From contig NZ_VTZS01000006.1 in NCBI RefSeq assembly GCF_008367235.1, positions 124,001 to 188,000 of the forward strand: a stretch of 64,000 nucleotides of DNA, given 5' to 3'. The notes below the pieces were generated by a model, which ran no database searches, had not been told where the DNA came from, and worked only from the letters and a program-made list of their open reading frames with translations. Source of the stretch: Pareuzebyella sediminis (GTDB lineage Bacteria > Bacteroidota > Bacteroidia > Flavobacteriales > Flavobacteriaceae). The position numbers and the translations under genes are program-made. Shown here in pieces: positions 27,113 to 35,515 of the stretch (the stretch's first letter is position 1; every line of letters begins with the position of its first letter).

Positions 27113-27678
27113 AGGGTAGTGTTCTCGAGGGCAAAGATATACAACTTTACAAATAACCAGCTAAAAATAAGGCCGACCAGAGCGCCTGACAGTACATCCA
27201 TCGGGAAATGAACACCAATATAAATACGACTGTAAGCAACCAGAATTGCCCAAACCGTCAAAAAGATTCCTATGTAGCGATATTTTGGGCTCAATAAGAA
27301 AGTAAAGAAAAAAGCTATTGCAAAACTATTGGCCGCATGTGCCGAAAAATAGCCAAACCGTCCTCCACAGGAATTTTTCACCAATCGTACCAATTCTGCT
27401 AGTTCGGGGTCGTAGCAAGGTCTTAAACGTTTCACGCCATACTTGAAAAAATTGGACAGTTGATCCGTCGCTAAAATCATAATGGCAACCGCTACGAGCA
27501 TCAGCAATGTCTTCTTTAGACCTAATTGCCTATAGGATAGTAGCAGTAGTGCCACATATACTGGAATCGCGCTTAGCTTATGGGTCATAAACATCCAAAA
27601 ACCGTCCCATGATGGGTTGCCCAGCTTATTCAAAAAAAGAAATAGCTCTTTGTCATATTGGATAAGCGCTTCCCACAT
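27109..27678 (-). CDS. PAP2 family phosphatase (lipid phosphatase)
   Basis: A 189-residue membrane phosphatase with about five spans. The three-part PAP2 motif is visible: KRLRPCYDPE, then FSAHAANSFA (SxHA in place of PSGH), then YSRIYIGVHFPMDVLSG with the catalytic His and Asp. It would remove phosphate from undecaprenyl pyrophosphate or from lipid A on the periplasmic side. Co-translated with the downstream GT39, which suggests recycling of the polyprenyl carrier or preparation of the acceptor. Confidence 0.9.
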   Translation of the reverse strand: MWEALIQYDKELFLFLNKLGNPSWDGFWMFMTHKLSAIPVYVALLLLSYRQLGLKKTLLMLVAVAIMILATDQLSNFFKYGVKRLRPCYDPELAELVRLVKNSCGGRFGYFSAHAANSFAIAFFFTFLLSPKYRYIGIFLTVWAILVAYSRIYIGVHFPMDVLSGALVGLIFSWLFVKLYIFALENTTL

Positions 27679-27683
27679 AACCT

Positions 27684-27911
27684 CTAATCTTCATAACGGG
27701 AAACCTCCCGATCATAAAATGAATTCGCTTCTTCAATGAGGCCTTCGGCTTCTGATTCGAGCTCTTCTTCGTCTTCTTTCGAAAAATCCTCCAACCATTC
27801 AACCTCATCGTTTTCCAAATTAATAATAAATCTGGGGTACTGGGTATGAACTACAAATATGGCCGAAGGATAATCTGTATTGTCTCCTAACAAAAACTTT
27901 GGAAATTCCAT
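27684..27911 (-). CDS. Conserved hypothetical acidic protein (75 residues)
   Basis: A small cytoplasmic protein with a beta-rich N-terminal half (PKFLLGDNTDYPSAIFVVHTQ) and a very acidic C terminus (DFSKEDEEELESEAEGLIEEA). No signal or span. It stands 5 bases upstream of the PAP2 gene and likely shares its transcript. It looks like a conserved flavobacterial family, but I know no function for it. Confidence 0.7.
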   Translation of the reverse strand: MEFPKFLLGDNTDYPSAIFVVHTQYPRFIINLENDEVEWLEDFSKEDEEELESEAEGLIEEANSFYDREVSRYED

Positions 27912-28001
27912 TTAATATACTTTTAGTTCTTTTTACGCCACCCCGCTAAGGGGCTGAATTTTTAAGAGCTATCGAATCAGACGAATTTGCCCGATAAATA
28001 C

Positions 28002-29369
28002 TTATGCCGATATCAATTTCTTGGTTAAAAACTGAAATCGAAGATACAACATTACTGCCGATGCCGATAGCCCGGTAAGAAGGCCGACCCAGATTCCGGT
28101 GCTCTGAAGCCCTGTATGTAGCCCTAAATAGTAGCTCACAGGAAAACCTATGGCCCAATAGGCTATAAAGGTAATAAGGGTGGGAATCTTTACATCCTGT
28201 AAACCTCGTAATGCCCCAAGTACGACCACCTGAATTCCATCCGAAATCTGAAAAAAGGCTGCGACCAACAACAACTGTGCTGCCAAGCCGATTACTTGGG
28301 TATTATCCCGCATGTTAGCCAGGTCATCTATATCCAAGTACAGCGTGGGAAACCAATTTCGGCCCCAAAGAAAAAGTGCAGCAAAAGCTATTTCCAATAC
28401 TAAGGTCAATAAGAAAATAGATTTGGCGATGCGCCTCAACTCCTTAAAATTTTGGAGTCCTTTTTGGTTGCCCACCCTGATCATTGCCGTTACCCCGAGC
28501 CCCATACCAAACATAAAAGTCATACTACTTAGGTTAAGCGCAATCTGATTCGCCGCTTGGGCATTTTTACCCAACACTCCACTTATCCAAATTGCAGCGG
28601 TAAAGATGGCCACTTCAAAGAACATTTGCAGGGAAGAGGGAAAACCTAGGCTAATGATTTTATCGATCACTTTTCGCTCAATATTTCGAAAATTAAAACC
28701 GGTTACGTAATCGTGGAACTTTTTCTTTTTCTTGAGCAAAAACCATAGGTAGCCTACCATAAAGAAACGTGCCACTAATGTACCGATGGCGGCCCCTACA
28801 ATCCCCATTTTTGGAAACCCAAAAGCCCCAAAAATCAGAAGATAGTTCAGTATGATATTAATTACGTTCGCCATGACTGTAGCATACATAGGATATTTAG
28901 TCTGGGACAAACCTTCCGAAAACTGCTTGAAGGCCTGAAAAATAATCAGCGGGACCAATGAGAAAGCTACTAGATCTAAATAGGGTCGTGCGAGTTTCAC
29001 CACCTCGGGAGGCTGTTCCATCAAATACATTAAAGGTTTTGCCAATAGAATAATGAAAAAAAGGCTTAACCCTAAGACGGAGCATAATACGAGACCGTGC
29101 TTTAATGCACTCTTGGCGTCAGCCTTACGACCTGCGCTATCCGCCTCTGCGACCAGCGGTGTAATGGCCGTAGAAAAACCAATACCCAAAGACATTGCGA
29201 TAAAAACAAAGCTGTTGCCCAACGAGACCGCTGCTAACTCGGCCGTGCCTATCTGGCCTACCATAATATTGTCGGCAAGCTGAACAAAGGTATGCCCGAG
29301 CATACCCATAATTACAGGTATCGAAAGCTTTATATTGTAACGGAATTCCTTTGTATACTCCTGTAACAC
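28002..29369 (-). CDS. MATE family efflux transporter (NorM-like)
   Basis: A 455-residue protein with twelve predicted spans in two homologous halves. The N-terminal half opens LSIPVIMGMLGHTFVQLADNIMVGQIG, with the PV(I)-x-GMLG and D-x-IMVG signature of MATE exporters. The second half repeats with INLSS-type and GMGLGVTAMIRVGNQKG motifs. It exports cationic drugs or metabolites in exchange for Na+ or H+. The start is a GTG at 29369 (reads VLQEYTKEF), as no ATG precedes the first span. It is on the same strand as mazG upstream. Confidence 0.92.
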   Translation of the reverse strand: MLQEYTKEFRYNIKLSIPVIMGMLGHTFVQLADNIMVGQIGTAELAAVSLGNSFVFIAMSLGIGFSTAITPLVAEADSAGRKADAKSALKHGLVLCSVLGLSLFFIILLAKPLMYLMEQPPEVVKLARPYLDLVAFSLVPLIIFQAFKQFSEGLSQTKYPMYATVMANVINIILNYLLIFGAFGFPKMGIVGAAIGTLVARFFMVGYLWFLLKKKKKFHDYVTGFNFRNIERKVIDKIISLGFPSSLQMFFEVAIFTAAIWISGVLGKNAQAANQIALNLSSMTFMFGMGLGVTAMIRVGNQKGLQNFKELRRIAKSIFLLTLVLEIAFAALFLWGRNWFPTLYLDIDDLANMRDNTQVIGLAAQLLLVAAFFQISDGIQVVVLGALRGLQDVKIPTLITFIAYWAIGFPVSYYLGLHTGLQSTGIWVGLLTGLSASAVMLYLRFQFLTKKLISA

Positions 29370-29434
29370 TTAGTAGCTTCTAATTATAAGGGCAATTTAG
29401 TTCTTGGTTGTCATCCAAAATTGTAGGGTAACCA

Positions 29435-30214
29435 CTAGCCTCTGGCAGACTTGGCTTCTTCCCAAAACGCATCCATCTCCGTCAAAGTCATATCTTTTAG
29501 TGATTTTTCCATTTCTTTTGCCTTTGTCTCCAAATAGCGAAAACGTTGGATAAATTTCTTATTGGTGCGCTCAAGTGCATTCTCTGGGTTTATATTTAAG
29601 AACCGGGCATAATTCACCATAGAAAAAAGTACATCCCCGAATTCCGACTCCATCCTTTCGGAATCACGGTTCCGTATTTCGTCCTGAAATTCCATAAGCT
29701 CCTCCTGCACCTTTTCCCAGACTTGTTCGGGCTTTTCCCAATCAAAGCCTACACCTGCCGCCTTATCTTGAATACGACTGGCCTTCACCAAAGCAGGAAG
29801 CCCTTTCGGCACCCCTTCTAAAACACTTTTTTTACCCTCCTTCAGTTTTAGATTCTCCCAATTGCGTTTGACCTCTTCTTCATCGGCCACCTCAACGTCG
29901 CCATAAATGTGCGGATGCCTATGAATCAACTTTTCACAGATACCATTACAAACGTCGGCGATATCAAAATGGTTCGTTTCCGATCCAATTTTGGCATAAA
30001 ACACGATGTGCAGCAAAATGTCACCTAGTTCTTTTTTGATTTCCTCCAAATCATTTTCAAGAATGGCATCACCAAGCTCGTATGTTTCCTCGATGGTCAA
30101 ATGGCGTAAACTTTGCATGGTTTGTTTCCTGTCCCATGGGCACTGGGTTCGTAGTTCATCCATTATTGTCAATAACCGGTCAAAAGCTTGAAGTTGCTCT
30201 TTTCTAGAATACAT
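29435..30214 (-). CDS. mazG: Nucleoside triphosphate pyrophosphohydrolase MazG
   Basis: A 259-residue MazG that hydrolyses (d)NTPs to NMP and pyrophosphate. It has two MazG modules. The first has CPWDRKQTMQSLRHLTIEETYELGDAI and EIKKELGDILLHIVFYAKI, with the EExxE/ExxD metal ligands; the second has EFGDVLFSMVNYARFL. The start at MYSRKEQLQAFDRLL (30214) is preferred to the ATG three codons upstream, because family members begin at this point. Cytoplasmic housekeeping cleaner of the nucleotide pool. Confidence 0.94.
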   Translation of the reverse strand: MYSRKEQLQAFDRLLTIMDELRTQCPWDRKQTMQSLRHLTIEETYELGDAILENDLEEIKKELGDILLHIVFYAKIGSETNHFDIADVCNGICEKLIHRHPHIYGDVEVADEEEVKRNWENLKLKEGKKSVLEGVPKGLPALVKASRIQDKAAGVGFDWEKPEQVWEKVQEELMEFQDEIRNRDSERMESEFGDVLFSMVNYARFLNINPENALERTNKKFIQRFRYLETKAKEMEKSLKDMTLTEMDAFWEEAKSARG

Positions 30215-30277
30215 AGTGCACATTTTGCCTCAAAAGTAAGCATCTCTGCGCGCTTATCTTAGTGTCTAAAATTCTTT

Positions 30278-31342
30278 TTACATTTTTTGTCCGTGAACCA
30301 ATTGATGAACGAATCGAAGTTTTTCTATTACTGGATCAGGAATTACAAAGGGATAGATATCTTGTTGGCCCATACTTCTATTTAAGCTATTGATCGCATA
30401 AGTAAGCGGCCTAAAGGCTTTTAGTATGACCTCAAAATTAGGTTCTTGGTACGGGTCAAAATCGGCCTTCATTTTTAAGGGAGAACTTAAAAAATTTGCA
30501 CCTGTCTCTAAACTGAAATAAAAGGCGGTCTCTAGCATGTCGACCAAATGAAGATAATGCGCCCAGGTCTCCGCCCAATCTTCCCATGGGTGTGATGCGG
30601 CATACTTGCTAATAAAATGCTGGTTCCAATTGGCAGGAGCACCATTTTGATAGTGTTGATGTAACGCCTGGCCATAATCTGAGCGCTCATCACCAAAGAG
30701 ACCTCTAAATCCTTCTAAAGTTTCGTCTTGTCCGGAAATCAACCTTTCCCAATAATAATGACCTACCTCATGGCGAAAATGACCAATAAGGGTTCGATAA
30801 GGCTCGGCCATTTCCTTTCGCATATACTCACGATGTACACTATCGGCCTCGGCCACATTAATTGTAATCAAGCCGTTCATATGACCGGTACGTACAGGTT
30901 TCTTATCCGTTGTATTAGAATTCTCGGAAAGAAAATCGAAGGCAAGTCCTTCATGCGGTGCAGCTTCCTTATCGATAAGCGGCAAGCTTAGTCGTAACAA
31001 ACCATAGACCAAGCGATGTTTGGCCAATTCCAACTTACGCCACTCTTTCAAATTATTGGCATCACTTAGATTAGGAATAGTTCTGTTCAAAGAACAGGCC
31101 GTACAAAACTGACTTGTAGCATCAGTCTTGAGAAGCCAATTACACACGTCGTATTGATGGTTTTTACAATACTTATAGATGGTGCCATCTGGGGAGAAAA
31201 AGGTATATCCGTTGTCGGAGGTCGATATGCTTATCAATTGTAAAGAGTCTTCTTTATACCCCAAAAGGGTACCACAAACTAAGCATTGGGTATTCTCGAA
31301 ATATAGGGGATTGTTACAATTTTGACAATGGAAAATCTTCAT
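30278..31342 (-). CDS. Zinc-ribbon zinc metallopeptidase (Peptidase_Mx-like)
   Basis: A 354-residue protein starting MKIFHCQNCNNPLYF; the four cysteines CxxC...CxxC at residues 6-25 form a zinc ribbon. Further Cys/His (CKNHQYDVCN, CTAC) suggest a second zinc site. The protease motif is HEVGHYYWE (HExxH) around residue 190, with Asp/Glu-rich FGDERSDYG as a likely third ligand, and an LHLVDMLETA segment downstream. This is the putative zinc-binding metallopeptidase family. No signal peptide: cytoplasmic. A longer frame needs a TTG start and was not chosen. Substrate unknown. Confidence 0.85.
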   Translation of the reverse strand: MKIFHCQNCNNPLYFENTQCLVCGTLLGYKEDSLQLISISTSDNGYTFFSPDGTIYKYCKNHQYDVCNWLLKTDATSQFCTACSLNRTIPNLSDANNLKEWRKLELAKHRLVYGLLRLSLPLIDKEAAPHEGLAFDFLSENSNTTDKKPVRTGHMNGLITINVAEADSVHREYMRKEMAEPYRTLIGHFRHEVGHYYWERLISGQDETLEGFRGLFGDERSDYGQALHQHYQNGAPANWNQHFISKYAASHPWEDWAETWAHYLHLVDMLETAFYFSLETGANFLSSPLKMKADFDPYQEPNFEVILKAFRPLTYAINSLNRSMGQQDIYPFVIPDPVIEKLRFVHQLVHGQKM

Positions 31343-31468
31343 GGTCGGAGGGATTCTTGTAGGAACAAAGGTAGCATTTCGGAAAATCGAAATATGGACC
31401 AATTACATTTATTTTAGACCCATTCGCGTATTCGTACAATTTCGCTATCTTACTCCAAACAAACAGCT

Positions 31469-32308
31469 ATGTTGACCAGAAGAAAGTTCATAACACGTTC
31501 TAGTGCTGCGACTGCAGCCAGCTTTTTACTTCCCCCTTTTTCTATTACCTCCCGGCTTAAAGAGGACTATGGAGTGCAACTATATACTTTTCGCGACGCC
31601 ATGTTGAAGGATGCCAAAGGTACCCTAGAGGAAATTGCGAAAATCGGTATCAAGAAAATCGAATCGGCACGAAGTAAAGAAGGCCTTTATTATGGCCTCT
31701 CCCCAAAGGAAATGCAAACCACCTGCAATACACTCGGAATGCAACTAATAAGCGGTCATGTCGCCCTTGACGAAAAATTTCAAAACACCATGGAACAGGC
31801 AGTAGCATCGGGTCAAGAGTATGTTATCTGTTCTTCCATGCCAAGCAGCGGACAATATATAGACAACTATAAGGCCGTCGCCGAACAGTTTAACAAAGCC
31901 GGGGAGGCCTGCAAGAAATTAGGGCTGAAATTTGGTTACCACAACCACGAATATGAATTCGAAACGGATAAAGGACAGGTTTTATACGACATCTTGATGG
32001 ACGAGACCGATCCCGAACTCGTACATATGGAGCTTGATCTGGGATGGGTGGTTGTTGCAGGAAAAGATCCATTGGCCTATTTCAAAAAATATCCCGGAAG
32101 GTTTCCACTATGGCACCTTAAGGATATGAATATGAAAAAAAAGGAAAGTACCGAATTCGGAAAAGGAGGTCTCGACATTACTACTATGATGAAGCGTCGC
32201 AAGCAATCGGGTGTAGCACATATTTTTATTGAACAGGAAGAGTATGCCAGTTCGCCCATTAAAAGTATGCGACACAATATGGCATTTTTAGATCACATGA
32301 ACTTATAG
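31469..32308 (+). CDS. Exported sugar phosphate isomerase/epimerase-like TIM-barrel protein
   Basis: A 279-residue AP-endonuclease-2 fold (xylose isomerase-like) protein. The N terminus MLTRRKFITRSSAATAASFLL has a twin-arginine-type signal, which implies export already folded. Motifs are GVQLYTFRD, GYHNHEYEF (metal His/Glu), ELDLGWVV, PLWHLKDM and FIEQEEY. It is followed after 3 bases by the D-aminoacylase-like gene, forming an operon with the lactonase. A role in periplasmic sugar or glycoside oxidation/isomerisation is inferred; the substrate is not known. Confidence 0.87.
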   Translation: MLTRRKFITRSSAATAASFLLPPFSITSRLKEDYGVQLYTFRDAMLKDAKGTLEEIAKIGIKKIESARSKEGLYYGLSPKEMQTTCNTLGMQLISGHVALDEKFQNTMEQAVASGQEYVICSSMPSSGQYIDNYKAVAEQFNKAGEACKKLGLKFGYHNHEYEFETDKGQVLYDILMDETDPELVHMELDLGWVVVAGKDPLAYFKKYPGRFPLWHLKDMNMKKKESTEFGKGGLDITTMMKRRKQSGVAHIFIEQEEYASSPIKSMRHNMAFLDHMNL

Positions 32309-32311
32309 AAA

Positions 32312-33979
32312 ATGATGCGACGATTTTTCTTGGTATTAGGTGTACTCATCGTCATGTTCTCATGTTCTTCGAAAGAGACTTTCGATGTGCTTATTAAGAA
32401 CGGAACAATCGTAGACGGCTCCGGTAGTCCATCGTTCCTAGGTGACATCGCTATAAATGCCGATACCATTGTCGAAATTGGACATCTCGATCAAGCCATT
32501 GGTAAGATTGAAATAGACGCAGCCGGACTTACCGTTGCGCCAGGCTTCATCAATATGCTAAGCTGGGCCAATGTATCGCTCATTGAAGATGGAAGATCAC
32601 AGGGTGACATTCGTCAAGGCGTTACACTCGAGGTAATGGGTGAAGGAAGCTCTATGGGGCCTTTGAATGCAGCAATGAAAAAAGAGATGAAAGACGAGCA
32701 ACAAGATATTACCTACGATATCTCATGGACGACCCTTGGAGAGTATCTTGAGTTTCTTGAAAAAAAGGGAATATCCCCGAACATTGCTTCCTTCATAGGC
32801 AATGGTACCCTAAGAGAGTATGCTATGGGTTATGAAAAAAGACATCCGACGCCAGAAGAAATGGCCACTATGAAAAAGTTGACAAGACAGGCCATGGAAG
32901 AAGGCGCCATGGGGCTTTCTACTTCGTTGATATACGTACCCAGCGGTCATGCCGAAACAGCTGAGATTGTTGAATTGGCGAAGGTTGTATCTGATTACGA
33001 TGGGCTTTACATCTCCCACATACGCGATGAAGAAGGTGGACTATTGGAAGCGGTCAATGAACTTATACATATTTCTAAAGAAGCTGACCTTCCTGCCGAA
33101 ATATATCATTTCAAAGCCTCTGGAACCGAAAACTGGCAGCTATTGGATAGTGCGATTACGCTGGTAGAACAGGCCCGCGCACAAGGCCAAAAGATCAGCA
33201 CCGACATGTACATGTACAATGCTAGCTCCACTGGCCTCAATGTAGTACTGCCCGATTGGGCCAAAGAAGGGGGACATGAATCGACGATGAAACTTATCGA
33301 ACAACCTATTCAACGTCGAAAAATGATTCAAGACATCAGCTTTCACGTGCCCCCCGATAAGATACTATTGGTAGGCTTCCGAAATCCAGAATTACGCCAT
33401 TTGATAGGTAAGACCCTCGCTGAAGTCGCAAGTGAGAAAGAAGCCTCTCCCGAAGAGACCTTGGTGAATCTCATCTATGAAGATGACAGCCGTATTCAGG
33501 TGGTATACTTTTCTATGTCGGAAGAAAATATCAAGAAAAAACTGAAACTGCCCTATATGAGTATTTGTTCCGATGCCGGCTCGTACACCAACGAGGATGT
33601 TTTTTTGAAGCAAAGTACACACCCTAGGGCCTACGGTTCTTTTGCGCGACTTTTGGGGCACTACGTACGGGAAGAAAAAGTCATATCCCTCGAAGAGGCT
33701 ATTTACAAACTCACTTCCTTGCCGGCCACACACTTAAAGCTTAAAAAAAGAGGAGGCCTTAAGGAAGGATACTATGCTGACGTGGTTATTTTTGATGCCC
33801 AGAGTATTCAAGACCTTGCAACCTTTGAAAAACCCCACCAGTATGCTACCGGTATGAAATACGTTTTTGTAAACGGAACCCAGGTTTTAAAAGAGGGAGA
33901 GCATACTGGCGCCTTACCGGGCAAATTTGTTCGTGGCCCTGGCTGGAAGAAAGAAAATGATTCGAACGAATTGGATTAA
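32312..33979 (+). CDS. N-acyl-D-amino-acid deacylase-like amidohydrolase with altered metal site
   Basis: A 555-residue lipoprotein (lipobox LIVMFSCSS, Cys18) of the D-aminoacylase branch of the amidohydrolase superfamily: FDVLIKNGTIVDGSGSP, APGFIN..., LSTSLIYVPSGHAE, YISHIRDE, EIYHFKASG, SICSDAGSY and a C-terminal KRGGLKEGYYADVVIFD. Canonical members have HxH after PGFID; here residues 78-85 read GFINMLSW, so both His are missing and Asp is Asn. The usual Cys ligand region reads VMGEGSS. The His in SHIRDE and YHFKASG and the Asp in CSDAGS remain. It may be a mononuclear variant or a different hydrolase. Periplasmic. Confidence 0.85.
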   Translation: MMRRFFLVLGVLIVMFSCSSKETFDVLIKNGTIVDGSGSPSFLGDIAINADTIVEIGHLDQAIGKIEIDAAGLTVAPGFINMLSWANVSLIEDGRSQGDIRQGVTLEVMGEGSSMGPLNAAMKKEMKDEQQDITYDISWTTLGEYLEFLEKKGISPNIASFIGNGTLREYAMGYEKRHPTPEEMATMKKLTRQAMEEGAMGLSTSLIYVPSGHAETAEIVELAKVVSDYDGLYISHIRDEEGGLLEAVNELIHISKEADLPAEIYHFKASGTENWQLLDSAITLVEQARAQGQKISTDMYMYNASSTGLNVVLPDWAKEGGHESTMKLIEQPIQRRKMIQDISFHVPPDKILLVGFRNPELRHLIGKTLAEVASEKEASPEETLVNLIYEDDSRIQVVYFSMSEENIKKKLKLPYMSICSDAGSYTNEDVFLKQSTHPRAYGSFARLLGHYVREEKVISLEEAIYKLTSLPATHLKLKKRGGLKEGYYADVVIFDAQSIQDLATFEKPHQYATGMKYVFVNGTQVLKEGEHTGALPGKFVRGPGWKKENDSNELD

Positions 33980-33998
33980 AACCAAAGTACTATTATCT

Positions 33999-34901
33999 AT
34001 GAAAAAAATAAGGATTCTAACCATGGCTTGCTTTTTCATTGTAGCATGCAAGGCACAAAAGAAAGAGGTCTCCCCGATTATCGCCAACGGGGAAAAACTT
34101 ACCCTCGTATCCGATGAATATGAGTTCACGGAAGGTCCCACGGCCGACAAGAACGGGAATGTTTATTTTACCGACCAACCCAATGATCGTATTCTAAAAT
34201 GGTCGGCTTCTACCAACACCGTTTCCGAATATATGAGTCCCTCAGGAAGGTCGAACGGGCTCTACATCGATCGAAATGGCAACTTGTTAGCGGCCGCAGA
34301 TGAAAAGAATGAATTATGGCGTATCGATGCTAGCAAAAATGTAACCGTTCTGGTCAAAAATTTTGAGGGTAAAAAATTGAACGGCCCCAATGACCTTTGG
34401 GAAGACCCGAAAGGGGGTGTTTATTTTACGGACCCCTTTTATAAACGTCCTTGGTGGAACCATGACGAACCCGAGCAAACCGCCAAAAGGGTTTACTATC
34501 TAGCCCCAAATGCCGATAGTCCTAGAATTGTAATAGATGAAAACTACGACCAACCTAATGGAATTATTGGATCACCTGACGGTAAAAAATTGTACGTCGC
34601 CGATATTGGGGCTAAAAAAACCTATGTATACGCCATTGAAAATAATGGCGCCCTTTCCAAGAAAAAGTTATTTGCCGATATGGGCTCTGACGGGATGACC
34701 ATCGATAGGTTAGGAAATGTCTATTTGACGGGAGATGGAGTGACGGTATTCAATGCCCAAGGCCAACAAATCGAACATATCGATGTACCGGAAAACTGGA
34801 CGGCCAACGTAACTTTTGGGGGGAGCGACCGTAGGACCCTCTTTATTACGGCCATGGATTCGGTGTATACCCTTAAAATGAACGTTCAAGGGGCCAGATA
34901 G
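33999..34901 (+). CDS. SMP-30/gluconolactonase/LRE family lipoprotein
   Basis: A 300-residue six-bladed beta-propeller lactonase. Start taken at MKKIRILTMACFFIVACKAQ (33999), which has a lipobox (Cys16 or 17); the longer frame from 33927 overlaps the previous gene and has no purpose. Metal ligands typical of the family are visible: Glu in EFTEGPTADKNGN, Asn in LNGPNDLWEDPKG, Asn/Asp in YDQPNGIIGSPDG and SDGMTIDRLGN. It hydrolyses sugar lactones such as gluconolactone. The location next to an isomerase-like gene suggests a periplasmic sugar-oxidation step. Confidence 0.9.
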   Translation: MKKIRILTMACFFIVACKAQKKEVSPIIANGEKLTLVSDEYEFTEGPTADKNGNVYFTDQPNDRILKWSASTNTVSEYMSPSGRSNGLYIDRNGNLLAAADEKNELWRIDASKNVTVLVKNFEGKKLNGPNDLWEDPKGGVYFTDPFYKRPWWNHDEPEQTAKRVYYLAPNADSPRIVIDENYDQPNGIIGSPDGKKLYVADIGAKKTYVYAIENNGALSKKKLFADMGSDGMTIDRLGNVYLTGDGVTVFNAQGQQIEHIDVPENWTANVTFGGSDRRTLFITAMDSVYTLKMNVQGAR

Positions 34902-34963
34902 GGCATTTGGTTTTTCAATTTGTAAAATTTATGAACCGACCCGGGAATGAACACTAGTGCACA

Positions 34964-35458
34964 ATGCCTGAAATTAAACTTGCAAATAATAGAACACATT
35001 ATCAAATCATTGCCGATCTGGCCCATAAAATCTGGGCCGAGCATTATACCCCAATTATTGGAGGTGAACAGGTTTCCTATATGCTCGAAAAATATCAAAC
35101 ACCACTAGCTATAGAGAATCAAGTGAGCCAGGGCTTTTCTTATTATCTATTGCAAGATCATCATACGCCCGTGGGCTACTTTGCATTCCAGAATAAAAAA
35201 GATGCCCTGTTTTTAAGTAAGCTCTATGTACTCAAAATCAAAAGAGGAAATGGTATTGCAAAATTTGCGATTTCTTTTCTGGAAAAATGTGCAAGAGATT
35301 TAGGTATGCTAAAAATTGAACTCACCGTTAATAAACATAACACTTTAGCCATCGCCGCTTATTTACAAATGGGCTTCAAGAACGTAGCGGCAATTGTTCA
35401 AGATATTGGCAACGGCTACGTAATGGACGATTATGTACTGGAAAAAATAATACCATAA
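34964..35458 (+). CDS. GNAT family N-acetyltransferase
   Basis: A 164-residue GNAT enzyme. The acetyl-CoA binding motif A is in LYVLKIKRGNGIAKF (R-x-x-G-x-G/A pattern), followed by LGMLKIELTVNKHNTLAIAAYLQMGFKN (motif B). It resembles the RimI/putative phosphinothricin-acetyltransferase-like subfamily, but the substrate is not predictable. Cytoplasmic. It has its own 62-base upstream gap; a weak inverted repeat ATACACC/GGTGTAT lies just after the stop. Confidence 0.88.
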   Translation: MPEIKLANNRTHYQIIADLAHKIWAEHYTPIIGGEQVSYMLEKYQTPLAIENQVSQGFSYYLLQDHHTPVGYFAFQNKKDALFLSKLYVLKIKRGNGIAKFAISFLEKCARDLGMLKIELTVNKHNTLAIAAYLQMGFKNVAAIVQDIGNGYVMDDYVLEKIIP

Positions 35459-35515
35459 TACACCCAATAAAAAGTCGGTGTATTTACAGATATACGTATG
35501 ACAAAAGGCTAAAAA

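Noticed and set aside
27940-27965. CCCC-GCTAA-GGGG hairpin after the MATE gene
   Set aside because: On the strand of the MATE gene no T-run follows; on the other strand there is no gene ending upstream.
32810-33019. Possible nested genes inside the D-aminoacylase-like gene
   Set aside because: Short antisense frame with no domain, conserved only as a shadow of the sense gene.
35456-35485. Inverted repeat ATACACC/GGTGTAT after the acetyltransferase gene as a terminator
   Set aside because: Loop is 12 bases, the stem is short and only three T residues follow; too weak to call.
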